7,354 nucleotides of DNA from Alphaproteobacteria bacterium (GCA_003250275.1 QKGW01000564.1:1-7354); one strand, 5' to 3'. Positions 1 to 6,658 are shown, counted from the stretch's first letter. Numbers and translations are program-made. The notes: generated from the letters alone by a model not told the origin.

Positions 1-44
1 TGCAGGCCGAAACCCAGCGCTACTACGACAAGAGCCCGTGGTAA
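1..44 (+). CDS. 3' end of an upstream gene, possibly the tctC-type receptor (partial)
   Basis: Only the last 13 codons and a TAA stop at 42-44 are present, reading QAETQRYYDKSPW in the frame that begins at base 3. The stop overlaps the ATG of the next gene as TAATG, so the two are almost certainly co-transcribed and translationally coupled. In tripartite tricarboxylate transporters the gene before tctB is usually tctC, the periplasmic solute receptor, so tctC is the expected identity. That rests on position alone, because the short tail carries no diagnostic motif. Confidence 0.45.
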   Translation, partial: QAETQRYYDKSPW

Positions 45-493
45 TGTCCCGCCGTCTCACGGAAATCCTGCTGCTCGTGGGATTCCTCGTCATCGCCGTG
101 CTGCTTTACCGCAGCACGGCGGATTACCCGAAGTTCGTCCAGGGGTCGACCGCCGCCTACGTGCGTTTCCTCGGCCTGACCCTCGGCGTGCTCTGTGCGG
201 CGCAGTTGCTGCTGTCGCTGCGCCGCCCAGCCGCCGAAGGCGAAGCCGCGCCCGCCGACACCAAGACCCGGCGCTTCTGGACGCTGCTCCTGCTGCTCGG
301 GGCCTACGCCGCGGCGCTCGAACCGCTCGGCTTCTTCCTCGCCTCGGCGGGCTTCCTGCCGCTCGCGATGTATGCGACCGGCGCGCGCCGCCCGCTGCCG
401 GTGGCGCTGACCACCGCGGGCGTGCTCGCGTTCGTCTACCTGATCTTCGTCGAACTTCTCGAAGTCCACCTGCCTTCCGGCACGCTCATCTGA
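44..493 (+). CDS. tctB: Tripartite tricarboxylate transporter small membrane subunit, TctB family
   Basis: A 149-residue hydrophobic protein of the size usual for TctB, the small inner-membrane subunit that works with TctA and a periplasmic TctC receptor in ion-driven carboxylate uptake. Membrane segments are visible at about residues 6-22, 39-59, 77-112 (probably two, split near EPLG) and 118-138. A polar Ala/Glu-rich loop (about 60-76) separates the two halves. The protein ends in a LPSGTLI-like tail common in the family. I chose ATG at 44 because it overlaps the preceding stop and has AAGAG about nine bases upstream; an in-frame GTG at 38 would add two residues. TctB sequences diverge quickly, so the call rests mainly on size, topology and its place directly before tctA. 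The substrate cannot be read from this subunit. Confidence 0.85.
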   Translation: MSRRLTEILLLVGFLVIAVLLYRSTADYPKFVQGSTAAYVRFLGLTLGVLCAAQLLLSLRRPAAEGEAAPADTKTRRFWTLLLLLGAYAAALEPLGFFLASAGFLPLAMYATGARRPLPVALTTAGVLAFVYLIFVELLEVHLPSGTLI

Positions 494-503
494 GGCCCCG
501 GTC

Positions 504-1982
504 ATGATCGTCGACGCCCTTCTCTCCCTCCTCACGCCGACGTCTCTTCTCGCGGTGTTCATCGGCACGGTCGCGGGCGTGGTGGTCGGCGGGATGCCCG
601 GCCTCACCGCGACGATGGCGGTGGCGCTGCTGATTCCGGTGTCCTACGCCCTCGAACCGCTCACCGGCCTAGTGCTGATGGGCGGCGTCTACTGCGGCGC
701 GATGTACGGCGGCTCGATCCCGGCGATCCTGCTGCACACGCCGGGCACCCCGGCGGCGGTCGCCACCGCGATCGAGGGCTATCCCCTCACCCAGCAGGGC
801 CGCGGCGGCCTCGCGCTCAAGGTTTCGGTGGTGTCGAGCTTCGCGGGCGGGGTGTTCTCGACCTTCGTGCTGCTGCTCACCGCGCCGCTGCTCGCGATCT
901 TCGCCCTCCAGTTCGGCCCGCCGGAATACTTCCTCCTCGCGATCCTCGGGCTCGTCGGCATCGTCTCGCTCGCCGACGAAGGCAAGCTCGTCAAGGCGCT
1001 GATCTCGGGCGTGCTCGGCCTCGTCATCGCGGTGATCGGCACCGACCCGATCTCGGGCGGCCTGCGCTACACCCTGGGGGTGCGCGAACTCTTCGACGGC
1101 GTTTCGTTCATGCCCGCGCTGATCGGGATGTTCTCGATCACCGAAATGCTCAAGCTCTCGCGCAGCGGCCGGATCATGCACGAGACCGTCGAGATCGGGA
1201 AAATCAAGAGCGAGCCGATGCCCAAGGGCCTCGGGCGCTTCATCGGCCTCGGCTCCGGCCTCGGCACCCTCGTCGGCATCCTGCCGGGCGAGGGCGCGAC
1301 GATCGCCGCGTTCATCTCCTACAACATCGCCCGCCAGCACTCGAAGAACCGCAAGCTCTTCGGCAAGGGCAACCCCGAAGGCATCGCCGCGGCGGAAAGC
1401 GGCAACAACGGCTGCGTCGGCGGCTCGCTCGTGCCCACCCTCACGCTCGGCATCCCCGGCAACTCGGTGGCGGCGGCGCTGCTCGGCGGCCTCCTGATCC
1501 ACGGCCTGATCCCCGGCCCGGAGCTCTTCACCAAGCACGGGGTGATCACCTACGGCTTCATCTTCTCGCTGTTCCTCGCGAACATCACCTTCCTCGGCAT
1601 CGGCCTCCTGTTCGCGCCCTACTTCGCGCGGATCTCGCTGATCCCGACGTACCTGCTGATCCCGGTGGTGTGCCTGTTCTCGGCGCTCGGCGCGTACGCG
1701 ATCGACGGCGCGATCTTCGACGTCTGGGTGACGATCGGCTTCGCGGTGTTCGCGCTGATCCTCGAAAAGGGCGGGTTCTCGCTCGGCGCGCTGATCCTCG
1801 GGCTGATCCTCGGGCCGATCGCCGAGACCGGCTTCGCGCAGGGGCTGATCATCGGCCACGGCAGCCACGCGGTGTTCTTCGAGCGCGGGCCGTGCCAGAT
1901 CCTCTGGGCGGTGATCGTGCTGCTGCTGGTGCCGCCGGTGGTGCAGATCTACCGCAACCACCTCGCCACCCGCAGGGGCTGA
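504..1982 (+). CDS. tctA: Tripartite tricarboxylate transporter large permease, TctA family
   Basis: A 492-residue polytopic membrane protein, full length for TctA, the subunit that forms the transport path for citrate or related carboxylates. The family's two-fold repeat is plain. The first half has GGMPGLT (residues 29-35) and GGSIPAILLHTPGTP (69-83). The second half has GILPGEGATIAAFISY (258-273), followed by an AAESGNNG stretch and LVPTLTLGIPGN (309-320). These Gly/Pro-rich re-entrant motifs are the most conserved parts of the family. The start is ATG at 504, with GAGG at 492-495 eight bases upstream, lying on the TGA stop of tctB, so translation is probably coupled. The stop (1980-1982) abuts the stop of the convergent permease gene with no spacer. 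No frameshift or truncation is seen. The family is certain; the transported acid is not. Confidence 0.95.
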   Translation: MIVDALLSLLTPTSLLAVFIGTVAGVVVGGMPGLTATMAVALLIPVSYALEPLTGLVLMGGVYCGAMYGGSIPAILLHTPGTPAAVATAIEGYPLTQQGRGGLALKVSVVSSFAGGVFSTFVLLLTAPLLAIFALQFGPPEYFLLAILGLVGIVSLADEGKLVKALISGVLGLVIAVIGTDPISGGLRYTLGVRELFDGVSFMPALIGMFSITEMLKLSRSGRIMHETVEIGKIKSEPMPKGLGRFIGLGSGLGTLVGILPGEGATIAAFISYNIARQHSKNRKLFGKGNPEGIAAAESGNNGCVGGSLVPTLTLGIPGNSVAAALLGGLLIHGLIPGPELFTKHGVITYGFIFSLFLANITFLGIGLLFAPYFARISLIPTYLLIPVVCLFSALGAYAIDGAIFDVWVTIGFAVFALILEKGGFSLGALILGLILGPIAETGFAQGLIIGHGSHAVFFERGPCQILWAVIVLLLVPPVVQIYRNHLATRRG

Positions 1983-2810
1983 TCAGGCGGTTCCGCGCAT
2001 CCGCGCGTTGCGGCGGCGCAGGAGTTCGAGGGCGACGAGCAGCGCCACCGAGAACAGGATCAGGATCGTCGCCACCGCGGTGATCGTCGGCGAGATGTTC
2101 TCGCGGATGCCGGAGAACATCTCGCGCGGCAGGGTGCGCTGCTCCGGCCCCGCGACGAACAGAACGATCACCACTTCGTCAAACGAGGTGGCGAAGGCGA
2201 ACAGCGCGCCCGAGGCGACGCCCGGCGCGATCAGCGGCAGGATCACCTTGAAGAACGTCGTCGACGGCCCCGCGCCGAGCGAGGCGGAGGCGCGCGCGAG
2301 GTTCATGTCGAAACCCTGCAGCGTCGCGGTGACGGTGACGACGACGAACGGCGCGGCGAGCGCGGTGTGCGCGATGATCAGGCCGGGATAGGTGGCGGTG
2401 ATGCCCAACGGCGCGAAGAAGAAGTAGAAGCCGACCGCGGTGATCACCAGCGGCACGATCATCGGCGAGATCAGCACCCCCATCAGCAACCCCTTGCCGC
2501 GGAAGTTGGCGCGCACCAGGCCGAGCGAGGCGATGGTGCCGAGCGCGGTCGCGAGGACCGTCGCGGAAACGCCGATCACCACCGAGTTCCACAGGCCGTG
2601 CAGCCACTTGTCGGAGGTGAAGAACTCCGCGTACCAGCGCAGCGAGAAGCCGGGGATCGGATAGGTGAGGAACTGCCCCGACGAGAACGACAGCGGCATG
2701 ATCGCGAGGATCGGCGCGAGCAGGAAGAAGAACACCAGACAGCTCACCGCCCACAGGGCGATGGTCCAGGCGCGCTCGGACGGGGTGCGGAGAGTGCGAA
2801 CCTTGGCCAT
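1983..2810 (-). CDS. ABC transporter permease, PotC-like (polyamine-type family)
   Basis: A 275-residue inner-membrane permease, the second of a pair, normal in length for PotC/PotI/YdcV proteins. Six membrane segments can be seen at about residues 15-40, 72-98, 107-133, 141-163, 194-219 and 243-265. The cytoplasmic EAA loop that docks on the ATPase lies at about 166-197 (LARASASLGA, then ILPLIAPG). It is followed by TSFDEVVIVLF (208-218), the SFDE/DVV signature typical of PotC-like subunits. Translation starts at ATG 2810-2808. A purine-rich GGGGGAG sits in the ten-base gap after the stop of the upstream permease gene, so the two are tightly coupled. It is the last gene of the - strand operon and meets tctA stop to stop. 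The family is secure; the substrate is inferred only from family and neighbours. Confidence 0.93.
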   Translation of the reverse strand: MAKVRTLRTPSERAWTIALWAVSCLVFFFLLAPILAIMPLSFSSGQFLTYPIPGFSLRWYAEFFTSDKWLHGLWNSVVIGVSATVLATALGTIASLGLVRANFRGKGLLMGVLISPMIVPLVITAVGFYFFFAPLGITATYPGLIIAHTALAAPFVVVTVTATLQGFDMNLARASASLGAGPSTTFFKVILPLIAPGVASGALFAFATSFDEVVIVLFVAGPEQRTLPREMFSGIRENISPTITAVATILILFSVALLVALELLRRRNARMRGTA

Positions 2811-2820
2811 GATCTCCCCC

Positions 2821-4044
2821 TTACCCGAGCTTCACGCCGTCGGCGCCGACGAGACGGTTGTAGACCCAGTAGAGCAACAGGGTCGCGCTGAGCAGCACCG
2901 CGCCGAGCGCCGAGGCGAGGCCCCAGTTGACCGACGACGAGGTGTAGTAGGCGATGAAGTAGGAGATCAGCTGGTCGCCCGCGCCGCCGACGAGGGCGGG
3001 GGTGATGTAGTAGCCGATCGCCATGATGAACACCAGGAGCCCGCCCGCGCCGATGCCCGGCAGGGTCTGCGGCACGTAGACGCGCACGAACGCGGTGGTC
3101 GGGGTCGCCCCGAGCGAGCGCGCGGCGCGCACGTAGCCCGGCGGGATCGCCTTCATCACCGAGTAGAGCGGCAGGATCATGAACGGCAGGAGGATGTGGG
3201 TCATCGCCACGTAAACGCCGACCTCGTTGTAGATCAGCCGCACCGGCTCATCGATGATGCCGAGCCATATCAATGCGTTGTTGACGAGCCCGTGCTCCTG
3301 CAACACCACCACCCAGGCGGCGGTGCGGACCAGCAGCGAGGTCCAGAACGGCAGCAGCACCAAAATCATCAGCAGATTGCCGCGGTTGGGCGGCAGGGTC
3401 GCGAGCAGGTAGGCGACCGGGTAGCCAAGGATCAGGCAGAGCCCGGTGACCGCGAGGCCGACGACGATGGTGCGTTCGAGCACGCCGACGAACAGCGCCT
3501 CCTCGGGCGGCGACTTGACGATCTTGCCGGTGGCGGTGCGGTTGCGGTCGAGCGCGGCGAGGAGGAAATAGCCGGTGAACGGGCCGCTCGCGCGCGCCAC
3601 CGCACCCCAGGTCTCGGGATCGGCCCAGCGTTGGTTGGCGGAGATCACCGCCTCGGTCCAGTTCTCGGCGGCGTCGGGCAGCTTGCGCGCGGTGCCGAAC
3701 ACCAGCGAGCGGCCGTTGTGCAGATCGTAGTTGAGGCGGCGGGCGGCGGTGGGCAGGCTCTTCTGCGCGTAGCTCGCCTTGATGTCGGCGGCGAGCGCGG
3801 CGAACACCGCCTCGTCGGGCACCTGGGTGCGGTCGTGCCATCCGCCGATCGCCTCGGTCACGTTCGGCCACACCTCGCGGAGTTCGGTATCGTGCACCGA
3901 GCGCAGCATCATCGCCGCGATCGGCACGACGAAGGCAATGAGGAGGAACCCCAAAAGCGGCGCGATCAGGCCGAACGCCTTCCACTGGCGCATCCGTTCG
4001 GCGCGGCGCAGTCGGGCCTTCAGGGGATTTCGGCTCTCGCTCAT
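2821..4044 (-). CDS. ABC transporter permease, PotB-like, with a large periplasmic insertion
   Basis: A 407-residue inner-membrane permease, about 120 residues longer than E. coli PotB or PotH. After the first membrane helix (about 24-47) comes a mostly polar stretch of about 140 residues (about 48-187) before the next helix (about 188-214). Further helices lie near 224-249, 274-298, 329-352 and 372-395. The positive-inside rule places the insertion in the periplasm, where it could contact the binding protein. The EAA loop is clear at about 303-331 (YVRAARSLGA, then VPQTLPGIGAG), followed by the GYYITPALVGG segment typical of PotB-like proteins. The start is ATG 4044-4042, with only a weak ribosome-binding site (GGGAA about eight bases upstream). 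Met18 is a less likely alternative because it would remove the positively charged leader. Longer PotB-type proteins of this kind occur in alphaproteobacteria, so the insertion is probably a subfamily trait. Confidence 0.92.
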   Translation of the reverse strand: MSESRNPLKARLRRAERMRQWKAFGLIAPLLGFLLIAFVVPIAAMMLRSVHDTELREVWPNVTEAIGGWHDRTQVPDEAVFAALAADIKASYAQKSLPTAARRLNYDLHNGRSLVFGTARKLPDAAENWTEAVISANQRWADPETWGAVARASGPFTGYFLLAALDRNRTATGKIVKSPPEEALFVGVLERTIVVGLAVTGLCLILGYPVAYLLATLPPNRGNLLMILVLLPFWTSLLVRTAAWVVVLQEHGLVNNALIWLGIIDEPVRLIYNEVGVYVAMTHILLPFMILPLYSVMKAIPPGYVRAARSLGATPTTAFVRVYVPQTLPGIGAGGLLVFIMAIGYYITPALVGGAGDQLISYFIAYYTSSSVNWGLASALGAVLLSATLLLYWVYNRLVGADGVKLG

Positions 4045-4072
4045 GCTCGGTTCCCGGACTTGAGGATCACGA

Positions 4073-4095
4073 GGGGCGCGGCGTCGCCGCGCCCC
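4073..4095 (-). promoter_or_regulatory. Perfect GC-rich intercistronic hairpin between binding-protein and permease genes
   Basis: A perfect 10-bp inverted repeat, GGGGCGCGGC at 4073-4082 and GCCGCGCCCC at 4086-4095, separated by three bases. In the - strand transcript it lies just after the binding-protein stop (4108) and about 28 bases before the permease start. No U-run follows, so it is not a standard intrinsic terminator. Very stable hairpins in this position, as known for malE-malF, protect the upstream message from 3' exonucleases and let the periplasmic protein be made in excess over the membrane subunits. That role here is inference. Confidence 0.7.
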
Positions 4096-4107
4096 CGACG
4101 CTCGGGC

Positions 4108-5154
4108 TTACTTGCTCGCGGCCCACTTGTTGAAGCGGTCGTTGAGGCGGTCGATGTTTTCGAGCCAGAAGGCGCTCGAAATCGTCACGATGTTCTTCAT
4201 GTTCTCCGGCGCGGTCGGCATGTCGGGCAGACGCTTCGGAGCGATGTACTTGGCCGCGCCCTGGGCGGTCGGGCCGTAGGCGATCGTCGGGGTCAGCTTC
4301 GCCTGGGTCTCCGGATTGCCGACGAACTTCAGGAACTTGTAGGCGCTTTCGACGTTCGGGGAATCCTTGAGGATCACCCACGAATCGATGGTGAACAGCG
4401 CGCCGTTCCAGACGATGCCGAAGTTGCGGCGGTCGTTGAGGTTGGCGGCGTCGATGCGGCCGTTGTAGGCCGAGGTCATCACCACTTCGCCCGAGGCGAG
4501 AAGCTGCGGCGGCTGCGCGCCGGCCTTCCAGAAGATCAGGTCCTTCTTGATCGAATCGAGCTTCTTGAACGCGCGGTCGACGCCTTCCGGAGTGCTCAGC
4601 ACCTTGTAGACGTCCTTCGGCGCGACGCCGTCGCCGATCAGGGCGAACTCGAGGGTGGACTTCGCGCCGCCGCGCAGCGCGCGCTTGCCCGGGAACTTCT
4701 TGGTGTCGAAGAAGTCGGCCCAGCTGGTCGGCGGGGTCTTGAGCTTGTCCTTGTCGTAGCCCATCACGAAGTCGTAGGCGATCGTGCCGACGCCGCATTC
4801 GTGAACCGCATCCGGCAGGTAGGCGTCCTTGCCGCCGATCTTCGCCCAATCGAGGGGCACGTAGAGCCCTTCCTCGCAGCCGACCGCAAGCTCGTCGGAC
4901 TCGACCTCGACGACGTCCCAGGTGGCGTTGCCGCCCTCGACCTTGGCGCGCAGCACGCCGATGCCGCCGTCCCAGGATTCGTCGCTCATCTTGATGCCGG
5001 TCTTTTCCATGAAGGGATGGAAGTAGACTTCCTTCATCGTCTCCTGGAACGCGCCGCCCCAGCCCACCACGGTGAGGTCGCGCGCCTGGGCGCTCGCCGC
5101 CCCGCCGATCGCCATCGCCGCCACCAGGGCGGCGGTCGTCATCTTCGATACCAT
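4108..5154 (-). CDS. Periplasmic substrate-binding protein of a polyamine/opine-type ABC importer (COG0687-like)
   Basis: A 348-residue secreted binding protein. It opens with a signal peptide: M-V-S-K, a hydrophobic core, then a probable cut after SAQA (residues 21-24). The mature part has the PotD/PotF-like layout: VVGWGGAFQ (29-37), the hinge region around WDVVEVESDELA (79-90), AYNGRIDA (229-236), FTIDSW (254-259) and TIAYGPTA (290-297). The only two cysteines, C93 and C120, could form a disulfide. I chose ATG at 5154 because AGGGGAG (5169-5163) lies eight bases upstream and the signal peptide begins there. An in-frame start at 5208 would add 18 residues without any signal-like character. 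By eye against E. coli PotD, Asp257 and Tyr293 are kept, but Trp255 is Thr, Trp229 is Tyr, and Asp168 and Glu171 are not matched. The family is firm; the ligand is uncertain. Confidence 0.9.
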   Translation of the reverse strand: MVSKMTTAALVAAMAIGGAASAQARDLTVVGWGGAFQETMKEVYFHPFMEKTGIKMSDESWDGGIGVLRAKVEGGNATWDVVEVESDELAVGCEEGLYVPLDWAKIGGKDAYLPDAVHECGVGTIAYDFVMGYDKDKLKTPPTSWADFFDTKKFPGKRALRGGAKSTLEFALIGDGVAPKDVYKVLSTPEGVDRAFKKLDSIKKDLIFWKAGAQPPQLLASGEVVMTSAYNGRIDAANLNDRRNFGIVWNGALFTIDSWVILKDSPNVESAYKFLKFVGNPETQAKLTPTIAYGPTAQGAAKYIAPKRLPDMPTAPENMKNIVTISSAFWLENIDRLNDRFNKWAASK

Positions 5155-5162
5155 TCTTCGTG

Positions 5163-5169
5163 CTCCCCT
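5163..5169 (-). promoter_or_regulatory. Ribosome-binding site that fixes the binding-protein start
   Basis: On the - strand this reads AGGGGAG, eight bases before ATG 5154-5152. It is the best ribosome-binding match near any candidate start of this gene and supports the shorter 348-residue product with an N-terminal signal peptide. Confidence 0.75.
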
Positions 5170-5173
5170 TTCG

Positions 5174-5194
5174 GCGGGAAGACCCCCTCCCCGC
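5174..5194 (-). other. Hairpin in the leader of the binding-protein gene
   Basis: In the - strand RNA, GCGGGGAG pairs with CTTCCCGC (one G-U pair) around a five-base loop, giving an eight-pair stem. It lies between the ATPase stop (5218) and the ribosome-binding site at 5169-5163, leaving that site single-stranded just downstream. It could stabilise the 5' end of a processed binding-protein message. It may also be chance in GC-rich DNA, as it is weaker than the hairpin at 4073-4095. Confidence 0.4.
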
Positions 5195-5217
5195 GGTTTC
5201 GGACTCAACGCTGGTGT

Positions 5218-6345
5218 TTACTCGGCCTCGGACTCGGCCGGCGCGTCGAGCGCATGGCAGTCCTCGGCGGCAAAGGCCACCGCAACCCGTTCGCCGACCT
5301 CGGGCTGAGGGCGATTGGGGCGGAAGCGCATCTTGACGACGAAATCGGGGTTGCCCGCGACCGCGAGGCGGATGCGGACGTGGTCGCCGTGGTAGATGGT
5401 CTCCTTGACCGTTCCCATCAGGCGGTTGACGTGGTCGGGGCCGTAGCCCTCGATATGAACCTTCTCGGGGCGCATCGAGAGCGTCGTCGCCGCGCCGGCG
5501 CCCGCGATGTTGACCGCCGCGGCGGTGACGTAGTGGCCGTCGGAAAGCTGCACGCGGCAGAAGCCGTTCTCGAGCACTTCCTCGACCGTGCCGGTGAGGG
5601 TGTTGTTCTCGCCGATGAAGCTCGCGACGAAGCGGTTCTGCGGCACCTCGTAGAGCCCCTGCGGGGTGTCGAGCTGCTGGATCACGCCATCGTTGAACAC
5701 CGCGATGCGGTCCGACATCGTCAGCGCCTCGGTCTGATCGTGGGTCACGTAGACCACGGTCACGCCGAGCGACTGATGGATGTGCTTGATCTCCATCTGC
5801 ATGTGCTCACGCAGCTGCTTGTCGAGCGCGCCGAGGGGTTCGTCCATCAGCACCAGCTGCGGCTCGAAGACGAGCGCGCGGGCGAGCGCGACGCGCTGCT
5901 GCTGGCCGCCCGAAAGCTGCGCCGGACGGCGGCGCCAGAGCGATTCGAGCTTCACCATCGCGAGCGCCTCGCGCGCCTTGGCGCTGCGTTCGGCGCGCGA
6001 AAGCCCGCGCACCATCAGCGGAAAGGCGACGTTCTCCTCGATCGTCATGTGGGGGAAGAGGGCGTAGTTCTGGAACACCATGCCGATGCCGCGCTGGTGC
6101 GGCGGCACCGAGCGGATCGAGCGTCCGTCGAGTTCGATCTCGCCTTCGGTCGGCACTTCGAAGCCCGCGAGCATCATCAGCGTGGTGGTCTTGCCCGAGC
6201 CCGAGGGGCCGAGCAGGGTGAGGAACTCGCCCCGGCGGATGTCGAGGTTGAGATTCTTCACGATCAGGGTTTCGCCGTCGTAGGTCTTGCGAACGCCGGA
6301 AAAACGCACCAGCGGATCGTTGGCTTGCGGGCCGGTTGCAGTCAT
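5218..6345 (-). CDS. ABC transporter ATP-binding protein, PotA-like (polyamine-type importer)
   Basis: A 375-residue cytoplasmic ATPase that powers the importer, normal in length for PotA/PotG/YdcT proteins. All nucleotide-binding motifs are intact: Walker A GPSGSGKT (46-53), Q-loop Q92 in VFQNYALFPH, signature LSGGQQQR (144-151), Walker B LVLMDEP (164-170), D-loop GALD (172-175) and switch His H202 in YVTHDQTEA. The C-terminal part (about 240-370) is the TOBE-type regulatory domain of this subfamily, including LSMRPEKVHIEG. I chose ATG at 6345 because AAGGA (6357-6353) lies seven bases upstream; an in-frame ATG at 6399 would add 18 residues of non-conserved leader and has no comparable site. 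It is the first gene of the operon, followed after 63 bases by the binding protein. Members of this ATPase group serve several substrates, so the family name does not fix the ligand. Confidence 0.95.
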   Translation of the reverse strand: MTATGPQANDPLVRFSGVRKTYDGETLIVKNLNLDIRRGEFLTLLGPSGSGKTTTLMMLAGFEVPTEGEIELDGRSIRSVPPHQRGIGMVFQNYALFPHMTIEENVAFPLMVRGLSRAERSAKAREALAMVKLESLWRRRPAQLSGGQQQRVALARALVFEPQLVLMDEPLGALDKQLREHMQMEIKHIHQSLGVTVVYVTHDQTEALTMSDRIAVFNDGVIQQLDTPQGLYEVPQNRFVASFIGENNTLTGTVEEVLENGFCRVQLSDGHYVTAAAVNIAGAGAATTLSMRPEKVHIEGYGPDHVNRLMGTVKETIYHGDHVRIRLAVAGNPDFVVKMRFRPNRPQPEVGERVAVAFAAEDCHALDAPAESEAE

Positions 6346-6352
6346 CGACACA

Positions 6353-6357
6353 TCCTT
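6353..6357 (-). promoter_or_regulatory. Ribosome-binding site that fixes the ATPase start
   Basis: On the - strand this reads AAGGA, seven bases before ATG 6345-6343. It decides in favour of this start over the in-frame ATG at 6399, whose product would begin inside what looks like the regulatory leader, next to the palindrome at 6400-6415. Confidence 0.75.
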
Positions 6358-6399
6358 GAAGGCGGGACTCCCGTCGCCCGGAGAACCCCCTCTCCACAC

Positions 6400-6415
6400 G
6401 TTTAATTAATTAAAC
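6400..6415. promoter_or_regulatory. Perfect 16-base palindrome, candidate operator of the ABC operon
   Basis: GTTTAATTAATTAAAC is its own reverse complement and stands out in a region that is otherwise GC-rich. It lies 54 bases upstream of the ATPase start codon, where a dimeric repressor or activator could control the - strand operon. AT-rich hexamers inside it (TTTAAT, TAATTA) could also serve as a -10 element, which would let a bound regulator block polymerase. The regulator is not identified, and no regulator gene lies in the window. Confidence 0.6.
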
Positions 6416-6434
6416 AAGAGTCGTCGCATCTTTT

Positions 6435-6464
6435 TTGTGCGAATTCCTGATCTGCGGATATATG
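6435..6464 (+). promoter_or_regulatory. Weak candidate + strand promoter
   Basis: TTGTGC at 6435-6440 and TATATG at 6459-6464 are separated by 18 bases and resemble loose -35 and -10 hexamers on the + strand, with transcription expected to start near 6471. I report it because an intrinsic terminator in the same direction follows about 50 bases later with no gene between. AT-rich DNA here makes chance matches likely. Confidence 0.25.
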
Positions 6465-6470
6465 CCTAAA

Positions 6471-6552
6471 TTTTGATCTATTACGGGCAGCGTACAGCCC
6501 AGGCACACCGCGCCGATTCCGGCACCGGGCGGGCATCGGCTGCCGGTTTTTT
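6471..6552 (+). ncRNA. Possible small RNA, about 80 nt
   Basis: This is bounded upstream by the weak promoter-like pair at 6435-6464 and downstream by the intrinsic terminator ending in T6 at 6547-6552. Inside are a short GGGC/GCCC hairpin (6485-6488 with 6497-6500) and the terminator stem. No known RNA family is recognised. The main argument is that a + strand terminator exists here although the nearest upstream + strand gene (tctA) ends about 4.5 kb away. The RNA would be transcribed divergently from the ABC operon. Confidence 0.25.
6519..6552 (+). terminator. Intrinsic terminator on the + strand, partner gene unknown
   Basis: CCGGCA at 6519-6524 pairs with TGCCGG at 6541-6546. The stem continues with CCG (6525-6527) pairing with CGG (6537-6539) past a single bulged C, giving nine pairs around a nine-base loop. 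Six T residues follow directly at 6547-6552, the form expected of a rho-independent terminator. An alternative stem, GCCGAT (6512-6517) with ATCGGC (6535-6540), would compete with its upper part. Confidence 0.55.
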
Positions 6553-6658
6553 ATGCGAACGCGTCTGTCTCGCATTCGCGCGGATACGGGAATCTTCGGG
6601 AAAATGCCGCGCGGCGCGCAGCGAATCGGGCTTGGAAGAAATACCTCACCACCCCTCA

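Noticed and set aside
669..1961. A 430-codon open frame on the - strand antisense to tctA
   Set aside because: It is very rich in Arg, Glu, Asp, Ala and His with no hydrophobic core or motif. It is the mirror of a well-supported tctA gene.
5155..5208. An 18-residue N-terminal extension of the binding protein
   Set aside because: The shorter start has a strong ribosome-binding site and begins directly with a signal peptide; the extension would bury that signal.
6346..6399. An 18-residue N-terminal extension of the ATPase
   Set aside because: AAGGA lies seven bases before ATG 6345, and the extension has no family conservation and abuts the candidate operator.
2665..6405. A 1246-codon open frame on the + strand running antisense to the whole ABC operon
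   Set aside because: It spans four well-recognised - strand genes and their gaps. Its composition is dominated by Arg, Ala, Gly, His, Asp and Glu, as expected from the complement of GC-biased codons. It has no domain, and long stop-free antisense frames are common at this G+C.
6446..6480. A sigma-54 promoter (GG-N10-GC type) for the ABC operon
   Set aside because: The nearest GG and GC pairs on the - strand are spaced one base short and the flanking bases do not match TGGCAC/TTGCA.
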